Shown here: piece after piece, positions 44,051 through 54,014 of the stretch
Numbering within the stretch: the first letter of the stretch is position 1
Layout of the letters: each line of letters opens with the position of its first letter
Origin: Curtobacterium sp. TC1
GTDB taxonomy: Bacteria > Actinomycetota > Actinomycetes > Actinomycetales > Microbacteriaceae
Direction of reading: 5' to 3'
Length of the DNA: 64,000 nt
Assembly (NCBI RefSeq): GCF_019844075.1
Contig: NZ_CP081964.1
Span: forward strand, 3,658,001 to 3,722,000
Notes under the pieces: model-generated
The model's database searches: none
Seen by the model: only the letters and a program-made list of their open reading frames with translations
What the model was told of the DNA's origin: nothing
Program-made: the position numbers and the translations under genes

Positions 44051-47000
44051 CTAAGCGGCGGCGGCTGCCGCCCTGCGGCGGCGCACGATCATGACGCCGG
44101 CACCCGCCGCGAGCAGCAGGAACGCGACCAGTGCTCCCGCGCCGAGCCCGGAAGCACCCGTGAACGCGAGCTGTCCGTCCGCCGTGATCGTGATCGGGGT
44201 CCAGCCGATCAGGCTCCCGTCAGCAGCCGTCACCGCGAGCCGGTGCGCACCAGCGGGGGTGTCCGAGGGGATCGTCACCCGCACGGTGCCGTCGGCCGCG
44301 ACCTCCGCGGTCCCGATCAGCGTCGGGGTCGAGAACAGCCACACGTCGACCGTGTCACCCGCAGCCGCCGCGCCGACCGTCACCGTGATGGTCTCCCCTG
44401 CACGGGCCGTCGCCGGGGCGGACACCCCACCGCGGTTCGCCTCGGTCAGGAGCGACTCGGACGGCGCCGCCGGGCCAGCCGGCGGGGTGATCCCGTCGAC
44501 CGGCTGCACCGGCGTCGGGGTCGGGGTCGGCACCGGTGTCGGGGTCGGCACCGGTGTCGGCGTCGGCGTCGGCACCGGGGTCGGGTCCGTCCCGGGGTCC
44601 GTGCCCGGGTCCGTCCCCGCGGCGTCGAGGTCGAAGCCGACCAGGATCGGGTCGTGGTCGCTCGCGCGGAACACGTCGTCGGTGTACAGGTCCGACGCGT
44701 TGTAGTTGTAGCGGCTGTACTCCAGGCCCACCGACTCGACCGAGTTGATGTTCCAGATGTCCACGCCCGTGACCGTCTCGGCAGCGGCGGGTGAGGCGAA
44801 CACGTGGTCGAGTGACCCGCTCAGGCCGGAGAACACGTACGAGTACTCGGTGGCGTCGAGCGCCGGGCCGAGGTCGGTGTAGCCGGCGTCGTCGAGGACG
44901 ACCACCGGGTCCTCCTTGCTGTAGGCGTTGAAGTCGCCGAGCATGAACACCTTGTCCGTGCCGTACTGCGCCTGCATGTCGGTGGAGAAGGTCACGAGGG
45001 CCTTCGCCTGCCGCACCCGGTCGGCGTTCGAGGCGCCCTGGCCGTCGCCCTGGTCGGCGTTCTCGCCGGTACCGGAGCCCTTCGACTTGAAGTGGTTCGC
45101 GATCACCAGGAAGTCGTCGTCCTCGGTGCCACCGACCGGGCGGAACGCGTCCGCGACGGGCTGGCGGGCGTTCGTGAAGGCGTCGTCGAGCAGGATCGTG
45201 GACTCGCCGACGGGTGCGACGCGGTCCTGCTTGTAGATGAGCGCGAGGCGGATGACGTCCTCGCTCGCCGGCACGGTCGCGGGCGACTTCGCGTACGCCC
45301 AGGTCTCCTCGCCGGTGGCGGCGTTGAGCGCGTCGACGAGGGTGGCCACGGCGGCGTCGCGGTCCTGGCCGAAGCGGGCCGAGTTCTCGATCTCCTCGAG
45401 CGAGACGACGTCGGCGCCGAGGCCGTTGATCGCCTTGACGATCTTGACCTGCTGACGCAGGAAGTCCTCTTCCTCGGCAGCACCGCGGGCGTCGCAGCCC
45501 GAGTTGACCGTGACGGGGTCGCCCGCGCGGTCGGTGTAGTACGAGCAGCCGGTGAGCTGGTCGCCGGTGGTCGGGAAGTAGTTCAACACGTTGAACCCGG
45601 CGAGCTTCAGGTCGCCGCCGACGTCCTGCGGCGTCGCCTGCCGCACGGTCGAGAACGACGCGGGCAGGTCGGCTGCCGGGGTCGCGCCGGTGATCGGCGC
45701 GGTCGGCTGGAACTTCCACCCGCTGTTGCGGTAGTCGAGGACGACCGGCTGCGAGAACGTGGCGGTCGCGCCGACGGTGACCGGCCCCTGGGTGAGCCAC
45801 GACACCGGGATGCCCTGGTTCGCCTTGGTCAGGAAGTTGGTGCTGGCACCGTCGTCGAGCGTCACCTTGCGCGCGGCGTTCGACGCCTCGACGGCCTTCG
45901 CTTCGGCGCTGCCCGGACGGCCGACCTCGGTCGGCTGGACGAGGCGGCCCGCACCGCTGGCGAGGACGACCTCGCCGTACTGGTTCGTCGTGTAGTTGTC
46001 GGCGACCGTGTAGGAGCCCTGCGGCGCGATGAGCATGCTCTCGAGCGACTCCCGCTGTGCGTCCGAGGACGGGAACGCGACCACGGCGGGCTGCGGGGCG
46101 ACCACGGTGTCGGTGAGCTTCTCGAACGACGCAGCACTCGACACCGTCAGCTCGGTCAGGCCGAAGTACTCGGAGACCGCACCGGTGACGCGCACGTGGT
46201 CGCCCTCGGCCACCAGCCCGGCGGTCGCGGACGAGAAGACGAAGACGGCGTCCGAGGCCGTGTGGGTACCGAGGTCGATCGCGCCGCCGGTGCCCGGGGT
46301 CTGGATCGTGTAGCCGTTGAAGCCGCCGGACGCGTAGACCGCGGTGACGACGCCGTCGGTGGTGACGGTCGTGCCGGCGTAGGGCGAGGTGTCCGTGGTG
46401 CCCTGCAGCTGGGCGATGGTGACGGCCTCGGCGGGCGCGCCGGGGTCCGTCGGCTCCGTCGGGTCCGTGGGCTCGGTCGGGTCGGTCGGCGCGGTCGTCG
46501 CACCGGCGGCGTTCCGCGGCGTCAGGGTCGTCGTCCCCGAGAAGTCCGCACCGTTGTCGTCGGTGTCCGTGGTGCCCTGACGCACGAGGCCGTTCGGCAC
46601 GCCGTTCGCGCCCTCGACGGTGCGCACCGTGCCCTCGTACGTGTTCGAGGCGCCGTAGCCGAGCAGGTCGACGACGCCCGCGGTACCGGTCGGCACCGGG
46701 CCGGCGGCGAGCGCCAGCGGTGTGGCGGTGTTCGACAGCACGATCGTGCCCGTGGTGCCGGAGGGGTTCAGCGACGCGGTGTCGTCCGCCGTCGGCAGGT
46801 CCGCACCGACCGCGGTGGCCCCGCCGTTGCCGGCCATCGACACCAGGAAGGTGCCCTCGGCCGGCACCGTTCCCTCGAGCGCGCTCGTCGAGAAGGCGCC
46901 GGTGCTCGTCGCCGAGCGGTACTGCAGCGACCAGCCGTCGAGCGACACCGGGGCGTCGGTCGGGTTGCCGATCTCGATGAACTTCTGGTTGTAGAAGGCG

Positions 47001-47152
47001 CCGTTGCTGCCCGCCTTCAGGTAGGCCTCCTCGATGACGAGGCCGCTCCCCTCGGGGTTCGCGGTGGCGGCGGTGACGGTGACGAGCGGGGCGGCGAGGA
47101 GCGTCGCGGCAGCCGTGGCGCACAGCAGAGTGCGCCCGAGGAGGTTGGGCAT
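44051..47152 (-). CDS. Secreted, wall-anchored ExeM/NucH-type nuclease
   Basis: A 1033-residue extracellular DNase/phosphodiesterase of the ExeM/NucH family. Seen in order: Sec signal peptide (1-31, ATA before NPEG); lamin-tail domain (about 35-180, [28 protein letters not shown]); OB-fold (about 245-345, [27 protein letters not shown]); endonuclease/exonuclease/phosphatase domain (about 530-860) with [39 protein letters not shown] and SDHDPILV; a Pro-Thr-Val repeat (about 875-910); a short Ig-like domain; then LAFTG at 995-999, a hydrophobic segment and an RRRR tail. So it is probably sortase-anchored. All catalytic motifs are intact. Likely scavenges DNA phosphate or nucleosides. Confidence 0.92.
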   Translation of the reverse strand: MPNLLGRTLLCATAAATLLAAPLVTVTAATANPEGSGLVIEEAYLKAGSNGAFYNQKFIEIGNPTDAPVSLDGWSLQYRSATSTGAFSTSALEGTVPAEGTFLVSMAGNGGATAVGADLPTADDTASLNPSGTTGTIVLSNTATPLALAAGPVPTGTAGVVDLLGYGASNTYEGTVRTVEGANGVPNGLVRQGTTDTDDNGADFSGTTTLTPRNAAGATTAPTDPTEPTDPTEPTDPGAPAEAVTIAQLQGTTDTSPYAGTTVTTDGVVTAVYASGGFNGYTIQTPGTGGAIDLGTHTASDAVFVFSSATAGLVAEGDHVRVTGAVSEYFGLTELTVSSAASFEKLTDTVVAPQPAVVAFPSSDAQRESLESMLIAPQGSYTVADNYTTNQYGEVVLASGAGRLVQPTEVGRPGSAEAKAVEASNAARKVTLDDGASTNFLTKANQGIPVSWLTQGPVTVGATATFSQPVVLDYRNSGWKFQPTAPITGATPAADLPASFSTVRQATPQDVGGDLKLAGFNVLNYFPTTGDQLTGCSYYTDRAGDPVTVNSGCDARGAAEEEDFLRQQVKIVKAINGLGADVVSLEEIENSARFGQDRDAAVATLVDALNAATGEETWAYAKSPATVPASEDVIRLALIYKQDRVAPVGESTILLDDAFTNARQPVADAFRPVGGTEDDDFLVIANHFKSKGSGTGENADQGDGQGASNADRVRQAKALVTFSTDMQAQYGTDKVFMLGDFNAYSKEDPVVVLDDAGYTDLGPALDATEYSYVFSGLSGSLDHVFASPAAAETVTGVDIWNINSVESVGLEYSRYNYNASDLYTDDVFRASDHDPILVGFDLDAAGTDPGTDPGTDPTPVPTPTPTPVPTPTPVPTPTPTPVQPVDGITPPAGPAAPSESLLTEANRGGVSAPATARAGETITVTVGAAAAGDTVDVWLFSTPTLIGTAEVAADGTVRVTIPSDTPAGAHRLAVTAADGSLIGWTPITITADGQLAFTGASGLGAGALVAFLLLAAGAGVMIVRRRRAAAAAA

Positions 47153-47219
47153 GCCCGCACGCTACCGACCTGCGGAGTCCCTCAGGTTGCGTCGAGGTAA
47201 ATGATTGCGCTCGGCAACA

Positions 47220-47963
47220 TCAGCCGATGGGCAGCCAGGTCCCGCCCACGCGTCGGACGGCCGGGCCGTGACCGGGGAGCACGAGCGCCGGGAACGGCAG
47301 TGCGCGTGCCGACTCGAGCGCGCGGTCCTGGTCCGCGGTGAAGAAGGGCGTGATCATGCGCGGGCGCGGGGCCCAGGACCGAGGCTGGGTGTCGTGCCGG
47401 CTGACGACCGCGTCACCCGTGACGATCGCGTCGGCCGCGGGCAGCAGGTAGGCCGTGGAGCCGTCCGTGTGTCCGACCGCCGGGAACGGTGTGATCGCCC
47501 GTCCTGCGAAGTCAACGCCGGTGAACGCGCGCGCCGACGGCACGGTGGTGGGCCGCAGGGCGTCCGAGCGGATCGCCCGCGCCAGCCAGGCGAGGACGCG
47601 CGGACTGGTGAGCCGACCGCCGATCTCCGCCGGGGTGACCTGCTGTCGGCCGGGCCCGCGGACGTTGGCCAGCTCGTCGGCGTGGGCGAGCACCTCGACG
47701 TGCGGGTACCGCTCGAGGATCCCGGGGATGCCGCCGATGTGGTCGACGTGACCGTGGGTCACGTACACGCGCCGGAGATCGGCGGGGTCGTGGCCGGCCG
47801 CACGCACGGTCTCGAGCACCAGGTCCGGATCGGCCGGGTACCCCGCGTCGATGAGCGACACCCCGTCCTCCTCGGCCAGGACCACCCAGTTCGACACCGG
47901 CCCCTCCACGAAGGTCACCCCGGGGGCGACGGACACGACGGAGCGGGGTTCGCGCGGGCTCAT
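47220..47963 (-). CDS. MBL-fold metallo-hydrolase
   Basis: A 247-residue metallo-beta-lactamase-fold hydrolase. Seen: GVTFVEGPVSNWVVL, the metal site THGHVDHIGGIPGI, VLAHADEL, the third-ligand region FPAVGHTDGSTAYLL with GDAVVSRHD, and the C-terminal histidine in VLPGHGPAV. It is a glyoxalase-II/general MBL type; substrate unknown. The ATG at 47963 overlaps the truA stop by 4 bp, so it is translationally coupled to truA. A frame extending upstream across truA was discounted. Confidence 0.87.
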   Translation of the reverse strand: MSPREPRSVVSVAPGVTFVEGPVSNWVVLAEEDGVSLIDAGYPADPDLVLETVRAAGHDPADLRRVYVTHGHVDHIGGIPGILERYPHVEVLAHADELANVRGPGRQQVTPAEIGGRLTSPRVLAWLARAIRSDALRPTTVPSARAFTGVDFAGRAITPFPAVGHTDGSTAYLLPAADAIVTGDAVVSRHDTQPRSWAPRPRMITPFFTADQDRALESARALPFPALVLPGHGPAVRRVGGTWLPIG

Positions 47964-48835
47964 GGCTCGACGGTACCGTCCGCGGATCGCCGCGCCCGCG
48001 TCTGTTCCGCCCGCCCGGCGAGCTCCTCGTCGGCCGGGTACCCCACCTCGGTCAGTGTCAGTCCCCTGGCCGGCGCGGTCTTGAACGCGCTCGTGCGCGT
48101 CTCGGCGACGCGCAGCTCCTCGAGCCGCTCCGGCCCGAACCGCCCCTCGCCGACGGCGATGGTCGCCCCCACCATCGCGCGCACCATGGAGTGGCAGAAC
48201 GCATCGGCCTGGAGGCGCGCCACCAGCACGCCGTCCGGCTCGCGGTCCCAGCGGAACTCCTGCAACGTCCGGATGGTCGTCGCGCCCTCGCGCGGCTTGC
48301 AGAACGTCGCGAAGTCGTGCAGCCCGAGCAGCCGCAGCGCACCGCGCTCCATCGCTGCCGGGTCGAGACTCGCCCCGTGCCAGACCGTGTGCCCGCGCCG
48401 ACGTGGATCGCGCGGGGCGCCGGCGTCCGCGATCCGGTACTCGTACCGTCGCCAGAGCGGCGAGAACCGGGCGTCGAACCCGTCCGGCGTGAGCGAGGCC
48501 CGGGTGACGACGACGTCTCCCTCGGGTGCCGCGATGCCGTTCACGCGTTTGACGAGTCCGTCCAGCGGCGAGCGCCCCGAGCCGCGCTTGGCGCTGAGCG
48601 CGTCCCACTGCTCGGCGGACAGGTCGAGGTGGGCGACCTGTCCGGTGGCGTGCACGCCGGCGTCGGTGCGTCCGGCGACGGTGAGCAGCGGCGGCTCGCC
48701 CCACCGGGTGAAGACGGTGGCGAGGGCGGCTTCGAGTGCACCCTGCACGGTCCGCAGGCCGGGCTGCCGCGCCCACCCGGAGAACGCGGCCCCGTCGTAC
48801 GCGATGTCCAGCCGCAGTCGCACCGTTTCGCTCAC
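47960..48835 (-). CDS. truA: tRNA pseudouridine(38-40) synthase TruA
   Basis: Forms pseudouridine at positions 38-40 of tRNA anticodon arms; 291 aa. Seen: RLRLDIAYDGAAFSGWARQPGLRTVQGALE, the catalytic Asp58 in VAGRTDAGVHATGQVAHLD, and C-terminal ADAFCHSMVRAMVGATIAVGEGR. In many actinobacteria truA follows rplQ directly; here 6.4 kb separates them. The start lies 90 bp from the divergent exporter gene. Confidence 0.95.
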   Translation of the reverse strand: MSETVRLRLDIAYDGAAFSGWARQPGLRTVQGALEAALATVFTRWGEPPLLTVAGRTDAGVHATGQVAHLDLSAEQWDALSAKRGSGRSPLDGLVKRVNGIAAPEGDVVVTRASLTPDGFDARFSPLWRRYEYRIADAGAPRDPRRRGHTVWHGASLDPAAMERGALRLLGLHDFATFCKPREGATTIRTLQEFRWDREPDGVLVARLQADAFCHSMVRAMVGATIAVGEGRFGPERLEELRVAETRTSAFKTAPARGLTLTEVGYPADEELAGRAEQTRARRSADGTVEP

Positions 48836-48925
48836 GTCCCCACGGTAGCCATGTCAGCGCCACGTCAGTGCCGCGTGAGCGCCCCGCGGCACCATCGTCC
48901 TCGACATCGACGAAAGGACATTCCG

Positions 48926-49927
48926 ATGACCACGACACCGCTCGCGGTGGAGGCCTCCGGCCTCGTGAAGACCTTCGGGACGAACCGCGCAGTGGACGGC
49001 GTCGACCTCCGTGTGGAGGCCGGTACGGTCTACGGCGTGCTCGGTCCCAACGGCGCCGGCAAGACCACCACCATCTCCGTGCTCGCGACCCTGCTCAAGG
49101 CCGACGGCGGCGAGGCCCGGATCTTCGGGCACGACGTCCGGCGTGAGGCGCAGACGGTCCGCACCCTCATCGGGGTGACCGGTCAGTACGCCAGTGTCGA
49201 CGAGACGCTCAGCGCGACCGAGAACCTGGTGGTCTTCGCGCGCCTGCTCGGGCTGTCCCGCGCCGACGCGAAGCGCAAGGCCGTGGAGCTGCTCGAGCGC
49301 TTCGGGTTGACCGAGGCCGCGTCGCGCCCGCTCAAGAACTTCTCCGGTGGCATGCGTCGCCGGCTGGACCTGGCCGCGAGCCTCATCGCCCAGCCCCCGC
49401 TGATCTTCCTCGACGAGCCGACAACGGGGCTCGACCCCCGGACGCGTGCGCAGATGTGGGACACCATCCGCGAGCTGGTGGCGACGGGTTCGACGGTGCT
49501 GCTGACGACGCAGTACCTGGACGAGGCGGACCAGCTCGCCGACCGCATCGCGGTGATCGACCACGGCAAGGTGGTCGCCGAGGGCACGAGCGACGAGCTG
49601 AAGGCCTCGATCGGCAGTTCGTCGCTGCAGCTCCGCCTGACCGATGCGCTCCGGCTCGACGCCGCGCGCTCGATCGTGCGGAACACCCTCGGTGTCGACG
49701 CGGTGGCCAGCCCCGAGGGGTCGCGCCTCACCGCACCGATGTCGGACCCGGACCGTGTGACCGACCTGCTCGTGTCGTTCCGCGAGGCCGGCATCACCCT
49801 CGCCGAGATGAGCGTGCAGAAGCCCACCCTCGACGAGGTCTTCCTGACCATCACCGGCGCACCGGTGACCACCGACGACGACGACAACGACAGCACCGAC
49901 CGCGAACTCGCAGGGAGCATCGCATGA
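48926..49927 (+). CDS. DrrA-type ABC exporter ATPase
   Basis: ATPase of a two-gene ABC-2 exporter of the daunorubicin-resistance (DrrA) family; 333 aa. Seen: Walker A LGPNGAGKTTTISVLATLL near residue 41, Q-loop GVTGQYASVDETLSATENL, signature NFSGGMRRRLDLAASL, Walker B LIFLDEPTTGLDPRTR, the DrrA-type C-terminal domain with PTLDEVFLTITG, and an acidic tail. GAAAGG precedes the ATG at 48926. It overlaps the permease by 4 bp. Members export lipids, peptides or drugs; the substrate here is unknown. Confidence 0.92.
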   Translation: MTTTPLAVEASGLVKTFGTNRAVDGVDLRVEAGTVYGVLGPNGAGKTTTISVLATLLKADGGEARIFGHDVRREAQTVRTLIGVTGQYASVDETLSATENLVVFARLLGLSRADAKRKAVELLERFGLTEAASRPLKNFSGGMRRRLDLAASLIAQPPLIFLDEPTTGLDPRTRAQMWDTIRELVATGSTVLLTTQYLDEADQLADRIAVIDHGKVVAEGTSDELKASIGSSSLQLRLTDALRLDAARSIVRNTLGVDAVASPEGSRLTAPMSDPDRVTDLLVSFREAGITLAEMSVQKPTLDEVFLTITGAPVTTDDDDNDSTDRELAGSIA

Positions 49928-50757
49928 CCACCATCACCACCACCACGGGCACCGCTGCGCCCCGGATCACCCCGCGCCCCGGCGTCGGTGCGACGGGCCT
50001 CGGCGCCACCGTCCGGCAGTCGCTCACGATGGCGTACCGCGGCCTGATCAAGGTCCGGCGCACCCCGGAGCAGCTGTTCGACGTCACCCTGATGCCGATC
50101 GTCTTCACCGTGATGTTCACGTACATCTTCGGGGGCGCGATCGCCGGTGACGTCGCGAGCTACCTCCCGATCATCATCCCGGGCATCCTCGTGCAGACGA
50201 ACATCACGTCGTCGATCGTGACGGGCGTGCAGCTGCGCGAGGACATGGACAAGGGCGTCTTCGACCGCTTCAAGTCCCTGCCCATCGCTCGGATCGCCCC
50301 GCTCGCGGGTGCACTGCTCGCCGACACCGTCCGGTACGCGATCGCCACCACGATCACCTTCACGGTCGGCATCATCATGGGTCTGCGTCCGGCCGGCGGT
50401 TTCGGCGCGGTCGTCCTGGCCGGGCTGCTCGTCATCGTCGTCGCCTGGGCGATCAGCTGGATCTTCGCCTACTTCGGCGTCGTCGCGCGGACGGCGTCGA
50501 GCGTCTCCGGCATCTCCAACATGGTGCTGTTCCCGCTGACGTTCCTGTCGAACGCGTTCGTGCCGGCGGACACCCTGCCGGACTGGTTGCGCTGGTTCTC
50601 CGAGGTCAACCCGATCTCGCACCTGATCACGGCGGTCCGCGACCTCGTGAACCACGGCACGGTGGGCGTCGACCTCTGGATCAGCCTGCTCGGCGCAGCG
50701 GTCGTCGTCGCGGTGTTCGCACCGCTGACGGTCCGCGCGTACATGCGGAAGGCCTGA
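49924..50757 (+). CDS. DrrB-type ABC-2 permease
   Basis: Membrane partner of the DrrA-like ATPase; 277 aa with six hydrophobic helices. Seen: LIKVRRTPEQLFDVTLMPIVFTVMFTYIFGGAI, GVQLREDMDKGVFDRFKSLPIAR (the coupling segment of ABC-2 permeases), SNMVLFPLTFLSNAFVPADTLP, and INPISHLITAVRDLVNHG-like end. The N-terminus has a Thr-rich stretch of about 14 residues. Only 9 bp separate its stop from the end of the convergent regulator gene. Confidence 0.9.
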   Translation: MTTITTTTGTAAPRITPRPGVGATGLGATVRQSLTMAYRGLIKVRRTPEQLFDVTLMPIVFTVMFTYIFGGAIAGDVASYLPIIIPGILVQTNITSSIVTGVQLREDMDKGVFDRFKSLPIARIAPLAGALLADTVRYAIATTITFTVGIIMGLRPAGGFGAVVLAGLLVIVVAWAISWIFAYFGVVARTASSVSGISNMVLFPLTFLSNAFVPADTLPDWLRWFSEVNPISHLITAVRDLVNHGTVGVDLWISLLGAAVVVAVFAPLTVRAYMRKA

Positions 50758-50766
50758 CGGGCGCCG

Positions 50767-53700
50767 TCAGCGCACGCGGAACCGCAGCTCCTCGAGCAGG
50801 AGCCGCGCCTGCGAGACGGCCTCGGCCCGGTTCGATCCGGCCGAGGCCGTCTCGGCGTCCGCCAGCACCGTGGCTCCGAGGGCTCCGGCCAGCACCTGCC
50901 GCATCCGTGTGTGTGCGAGCACGCCGAAGTCCTGCCGCGAACCGAGTCGGATCGCCAGCCCCCAGCACCGGGCTGCGTGCTCCCGCTGTCCGTCACGGGC
51001 GGCGGCGAGCGCCAACCCGAGCAGGGCGGTGCCGATCACGGGCAGGTCCAGCCACCACGGGTGGACGCGCAGCATCACGAGCGCACCGACGCGCAGGCGT
51101 CTCGCGACCGCCACGTCGTCGACCGGGAGGCCCGTCACGGCTCCGTCGGACCGGCGCACCGCCGCCTCGTCCCGTGCCGCGATCCGCGCCGAGCCCGCCA
51201 TGAGCGTCCAGTGGGGTGTCTGCTTGCGCAGGGGCAGCACCGAGTCCCACGCGCGGGCGTACTCCGCCGCGGCGTCGTCGAGGGCTCCCTCCCAGCGCGA
51301 GCACTCCGCGCCGATCGCCATCGCGAGGACGCCGATCTGCACCCGGTCCTCGTCGAACCCGCCGCGGGCCTCGACCGGCCGGTGCTGCAGGTCGTCGGCG
51401 ACCTGCCGGGCACGGACGACGTCGCCGGTGCTCGCGGCGCAGAGCCCGACGGTCCAGCCGATCTCGTACAGGTCGTCGTCGGCCCCGAACCGTTCGAGCT
51501 GTTCGCGGGCGACCTCGGCGGAGCGCAGGGCCTCTGCGTGCCGGCCGGTCTGCGCCAGGAGCTGGGTCATCGTGACGGCGATCGACCCGGTGGTCCAGGC
51601 GTCGTCACTCGTGCGCGAGAGGGTTGCGGCGCGGGTCGCGTACCGCAGAGCGTCAGCGGACTCCCCGTCGTTCTCGGCCAGGGGCGCGCTGAGCATGTTC
51701 GCCAGGCAGGCGACACCCGGCTCCGGGTCGTCGCGGTAGCGGGCGAGCAGGGTGTGACCGTCGGCCGGTCGCCCCAGGGTGAGCAGCAGGGCCGCCTGGG
51801 CGTCGAGCACGGCGAACCCGGTGGTGCCGTCGCGCATCACCCGGCGCAGGGTCGACACCGCCAGGGCAGCGGTCCGTTTGTCGCTGAACGCGGACGACCC
51901 GCCGGTGACCACGAGCCCGAGCACGGTGGCGGCGCGGTCCTCGGCGACCGGTCCGGTACGGCGCAGGACGGGGACGACCTCGGGGCCGAGTGCGACGACC
52001 TCACCGTGCGCCCCGCGCAGCGACCAGTAGCCGCCGAGGGCCGCGAACAGGTGCGCGACCGCCGAGGTGTCGTCGGCCGCCAGGCTCCAGCGGAGCAGGG
52101 TGACGAGGTTGTCGGATTCGCGGGCGACCTCACGGAACCGGTCGAGTTGTGCGGCACCCGTGATCGTGAGCAGGTTGCGGTCGGCGGCGAAGTCACGCCC
52201 CCAGCCGATCATCGCCGTGCGGACCGCCTCGGTCGCACCGCGCGCCTCGAGCCGGGTGGCCCCGAACTCACGCACGGTCTCGAGCAGCCGGTACCGCACG
52301 GGCTCGCCCTCGTGCTCGACGAGCTGCACGAGCGACTGTTCCACGAGTTCGGCGAGGTCGTCGAGCGCGTCCACACGGCGGTCCGGAGCAGCGACGGCCT
52401 CGACCGCGTCGACCGCGAGCCCGTCCGGGAACAGTGCCAGACGCGTCAGCAGGTCCTGCGCCCCGTCGTCGAGCAGGCGCCAGCTCCACTCGATCACGGC
52501 GAGCAGGGTCCGGTGCCGCTCCGGAGCGCTCCGGTCACCGCCACGCAGGAGCGCGAACCGGTCGTCCAGTCGGCGCTCGATCTCGTCGGCACTCATGCCG
52601 CGGATCCGAGCCGCCGCGAGTTCGATGGCCAGTGGCGAGCCGTCGAGCCGCGTGCAGATCCGGCGAACGGCGTCCACGGGCAGCACCGCGCCGGGTCGTG
52701 CGGCCCGCGCCCGCTCGGTGAACAACCGGACCGCGGCGCCGTCGGCCGCGACGGGCAGCGGCGCCAGGGGAGCCACGACCTCACCGGCGATGGCGAGCGG
52801 GGCGCGCGAGGTCGTCAGGATCCGCAGGGTGGGCACGGTCGCGAGCAGGTCCGCGGCGAAGGCGGCGATCTCGGCCACCAGGTGCTCGCAGTTGTCCAGG
52901 ACGAGCACGGTGGGTCCGTCGGCGAGTGCTCGTACCACCCGGGTGCGCAGGTCTGCGGCGACGGCGTCCCGGAGCGACCGGGTGGACCGGAACTCGGCGA
53001 TCCCGAGCAGTGCACCGAGTGCCGGCACGACGTCGTCGCCCGTGGCAAGCGGCGCCAGCTCGAACACGACGACGCCCTGGGTCGGCGGCAGGTCGGCTGC
53101 GACCGCCTGTGCGAGGCGGGTCTTGCCCAGCCCACCCGCACCGAGGATGGTGACCAGCCGCCCGGTGGACAGCAGGTCCGAGACGGCGGCGAGGTCCTCC
53201 TGCCTCCCGACCAAGGTGTTCGGCGCAGCACGCAGGCCGACGCGGCGGACGCTGCCCGTGGCAGGGCCGGATCGGCGCAGCAACTCGGCGTTGAGGCGGA
53301 CCAGGTCGGCCGAGGGGTCGGCGCCGAGTTCGTCGGCGAGGCGGTCACGGTGCGCCGCGAAGGCGGCGATGGCCTCGCTCGTGCGGCCGGCGGCGGCGAG
53401 GGCGCGCATCGAGCCGGCGACCGCGACCTCGTCGTAGGGGTTGGCGACCGCCTCCGCCGCCCAGAGTGCGGCGGCCTCGTCGGCGTCGCCCTCGTCGAGC
53501 AGTGCAGCGCCGAGCGCGCGCCGGAGTGTCCGCCGGAGCGCTGCCGCTCGGTCCGCGAGTGCCGCGCCCAGGTCCCCGTCGACGTCGGCCCCCGGGTCAC
53601 CACGCCAGAGGTCGAGGGCCGCACGGACCGCTGCCGGCTCCGCCTCGCCCACCGCACGCTCGGCACGGGCGAGGTCGACGTCCTCGGGGCCGCCGCCCAA

Positions 53701-53973
53701 CGCGTACCCGGTGCTCGTCGACACCACGAGGCCGTCCGCCACGCTCCGGCGCAGTCGGGACACGAGCGTCTGCAGCGCTGCACGGGCACCCCGCGGCTGC
53801 ACGTCCGGCCAGAGGTCGTCGATCAGGGACTCGGTGGTCAGGGCGTGGCCGCGCGCGAGCACCAGCGCCGTCAGGAACGACCGAGCGAGCGCGCCCGGCA
53901 CCGCCGTCTGCTCGCCGTCCGCACCCGTCACCGTGACTGGGCCGAGGACGGCGATGCGGGGTGGGACGGTCAC
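50767..53973 (-). CDS. Large AfsR/SARP-type regulator (winged helix + BTAD + NTPase + TPR)
   Basis: A 1068-residue transcription regulator. Seen in order: OmpR-like winged helix (about 5-95, IDDLWPDVQPRGARAALQTLVSRLRR); BTAD helical domain (about 100-245, ending DELGADPSADLVRLNAELL); STAND-type NTPase with Walker A VTILGAGGLGKTRLAQAV near residue 285 and Walker B VLVLDNCEHLVAEIA near 360; then C-terminal helical repeats (about 620-1040). Such proteins in actinobacteria often control secondary metabolism or export genes. Placement end to end with the DrrAB exporter suggests it may regulate that pair; this is inference. The protein is full length. Confidence 0.87.
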   Translation of the reverse strand: MTVPPRIAVLGPVTVTGADGEQTAVPGALARSFLTALVLARGHALTTESLIDDLWPDVQPRGARAALQTLVSRLRRSVADGLVVSTSTGYALGGGPEDVDLARAERAVGEAEPAAVRAALDLWRGDPGADVDGDLGAALADRAAALRRTLRRALGAALLDEGDADEAAALWAAEAVANPYDEVAVAGSMRALAAAGRTSEAIAAFAAHRDRLADELGADPSADLVRLNAELLRRSGPATGSVRRVGLRAAPNTLVGRQEDLAAVSDLLSTGRLVTILGAGGLGKTRLAQAVAADLPPTQGVVVFELAPLATGDDVVPALGALLGIAEFRSTRSLRDAVAADLRTRVVRALADGPTVLVLDNCEHLVAEIAAFAADLLATVPTLRILTTSRAPLAIAGEVVAPLAPLPVAADGAAVRLFTERARAARPGAVLPVDAVRRICTRLDGSPLAIELAAARIRGMSADEIERRLDDRFALLRGGDRSAPERHRTLLAVIEWSWRLLDDGAQDLLTRLALFPDGLAVDAVEAVAAPDRRVDALDDLAELVEQSLVQLVEHEGEPVRYRLLETVREFGATRLEARGATEAVRTAMIGWGRDFAADRNLLTITGAAQLDRFREVARESDNLVTLLRWSLAADDTSAVAHLFAALGGYWSLRGAHGEVVALGPEVVPVLRRTGPVAEDRAATVLGLVVTGGSSAFSDKRTAALAVSTLRRVMRDGTTGFAVLDAQAALLLTLGRPADGHTLLARYRDDPEPGVACLANMLSAPLAENDGESADALRYATRAATLSRTSDDAWTTGSIAVTMTQLLAQTGRHAEALRSAEVAREQLERFGADDDLYEIGWTVGLCAASTGDVVRARQVADDLQHRPVEARGGFDEDRVQIGVLAMAIGAECSRWEGALDDAAAEYARAWDSVLPLRKQTPHWTLMAGSARIAARDEAAVRRSDGAVTGLPVDDVAVARRLRVGALVMLRVHPWWLDLPVIGTALLGLALAAARDGQREHAARCWGLAIRLGSRQDFGVLAHTRMRQVLAGALGATVLADAETASAGSNRAEAVSQARLLLEELRFRVR

Positions 53974-54014
53974 GGTGCGAGTCTACGGAGCGCCGGTGTC
54001 ACGGGGTCCTCGCG

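Noticed and set aside
44355..47123. Second long minus-strand frame inside the nuclease gene
   Set aside because: Same strand, shifted frame, Arg/His-rich composition. The nuclease frame has a signal peptide, clear domains and all catalytic motifs.
51120..51140. CGGGAGGCCCGTC as another copy of the dispersed repeat
   Set aside because: It lies inside the regulator gene and lacks the flanking bases of the 15-mer; likely chance.
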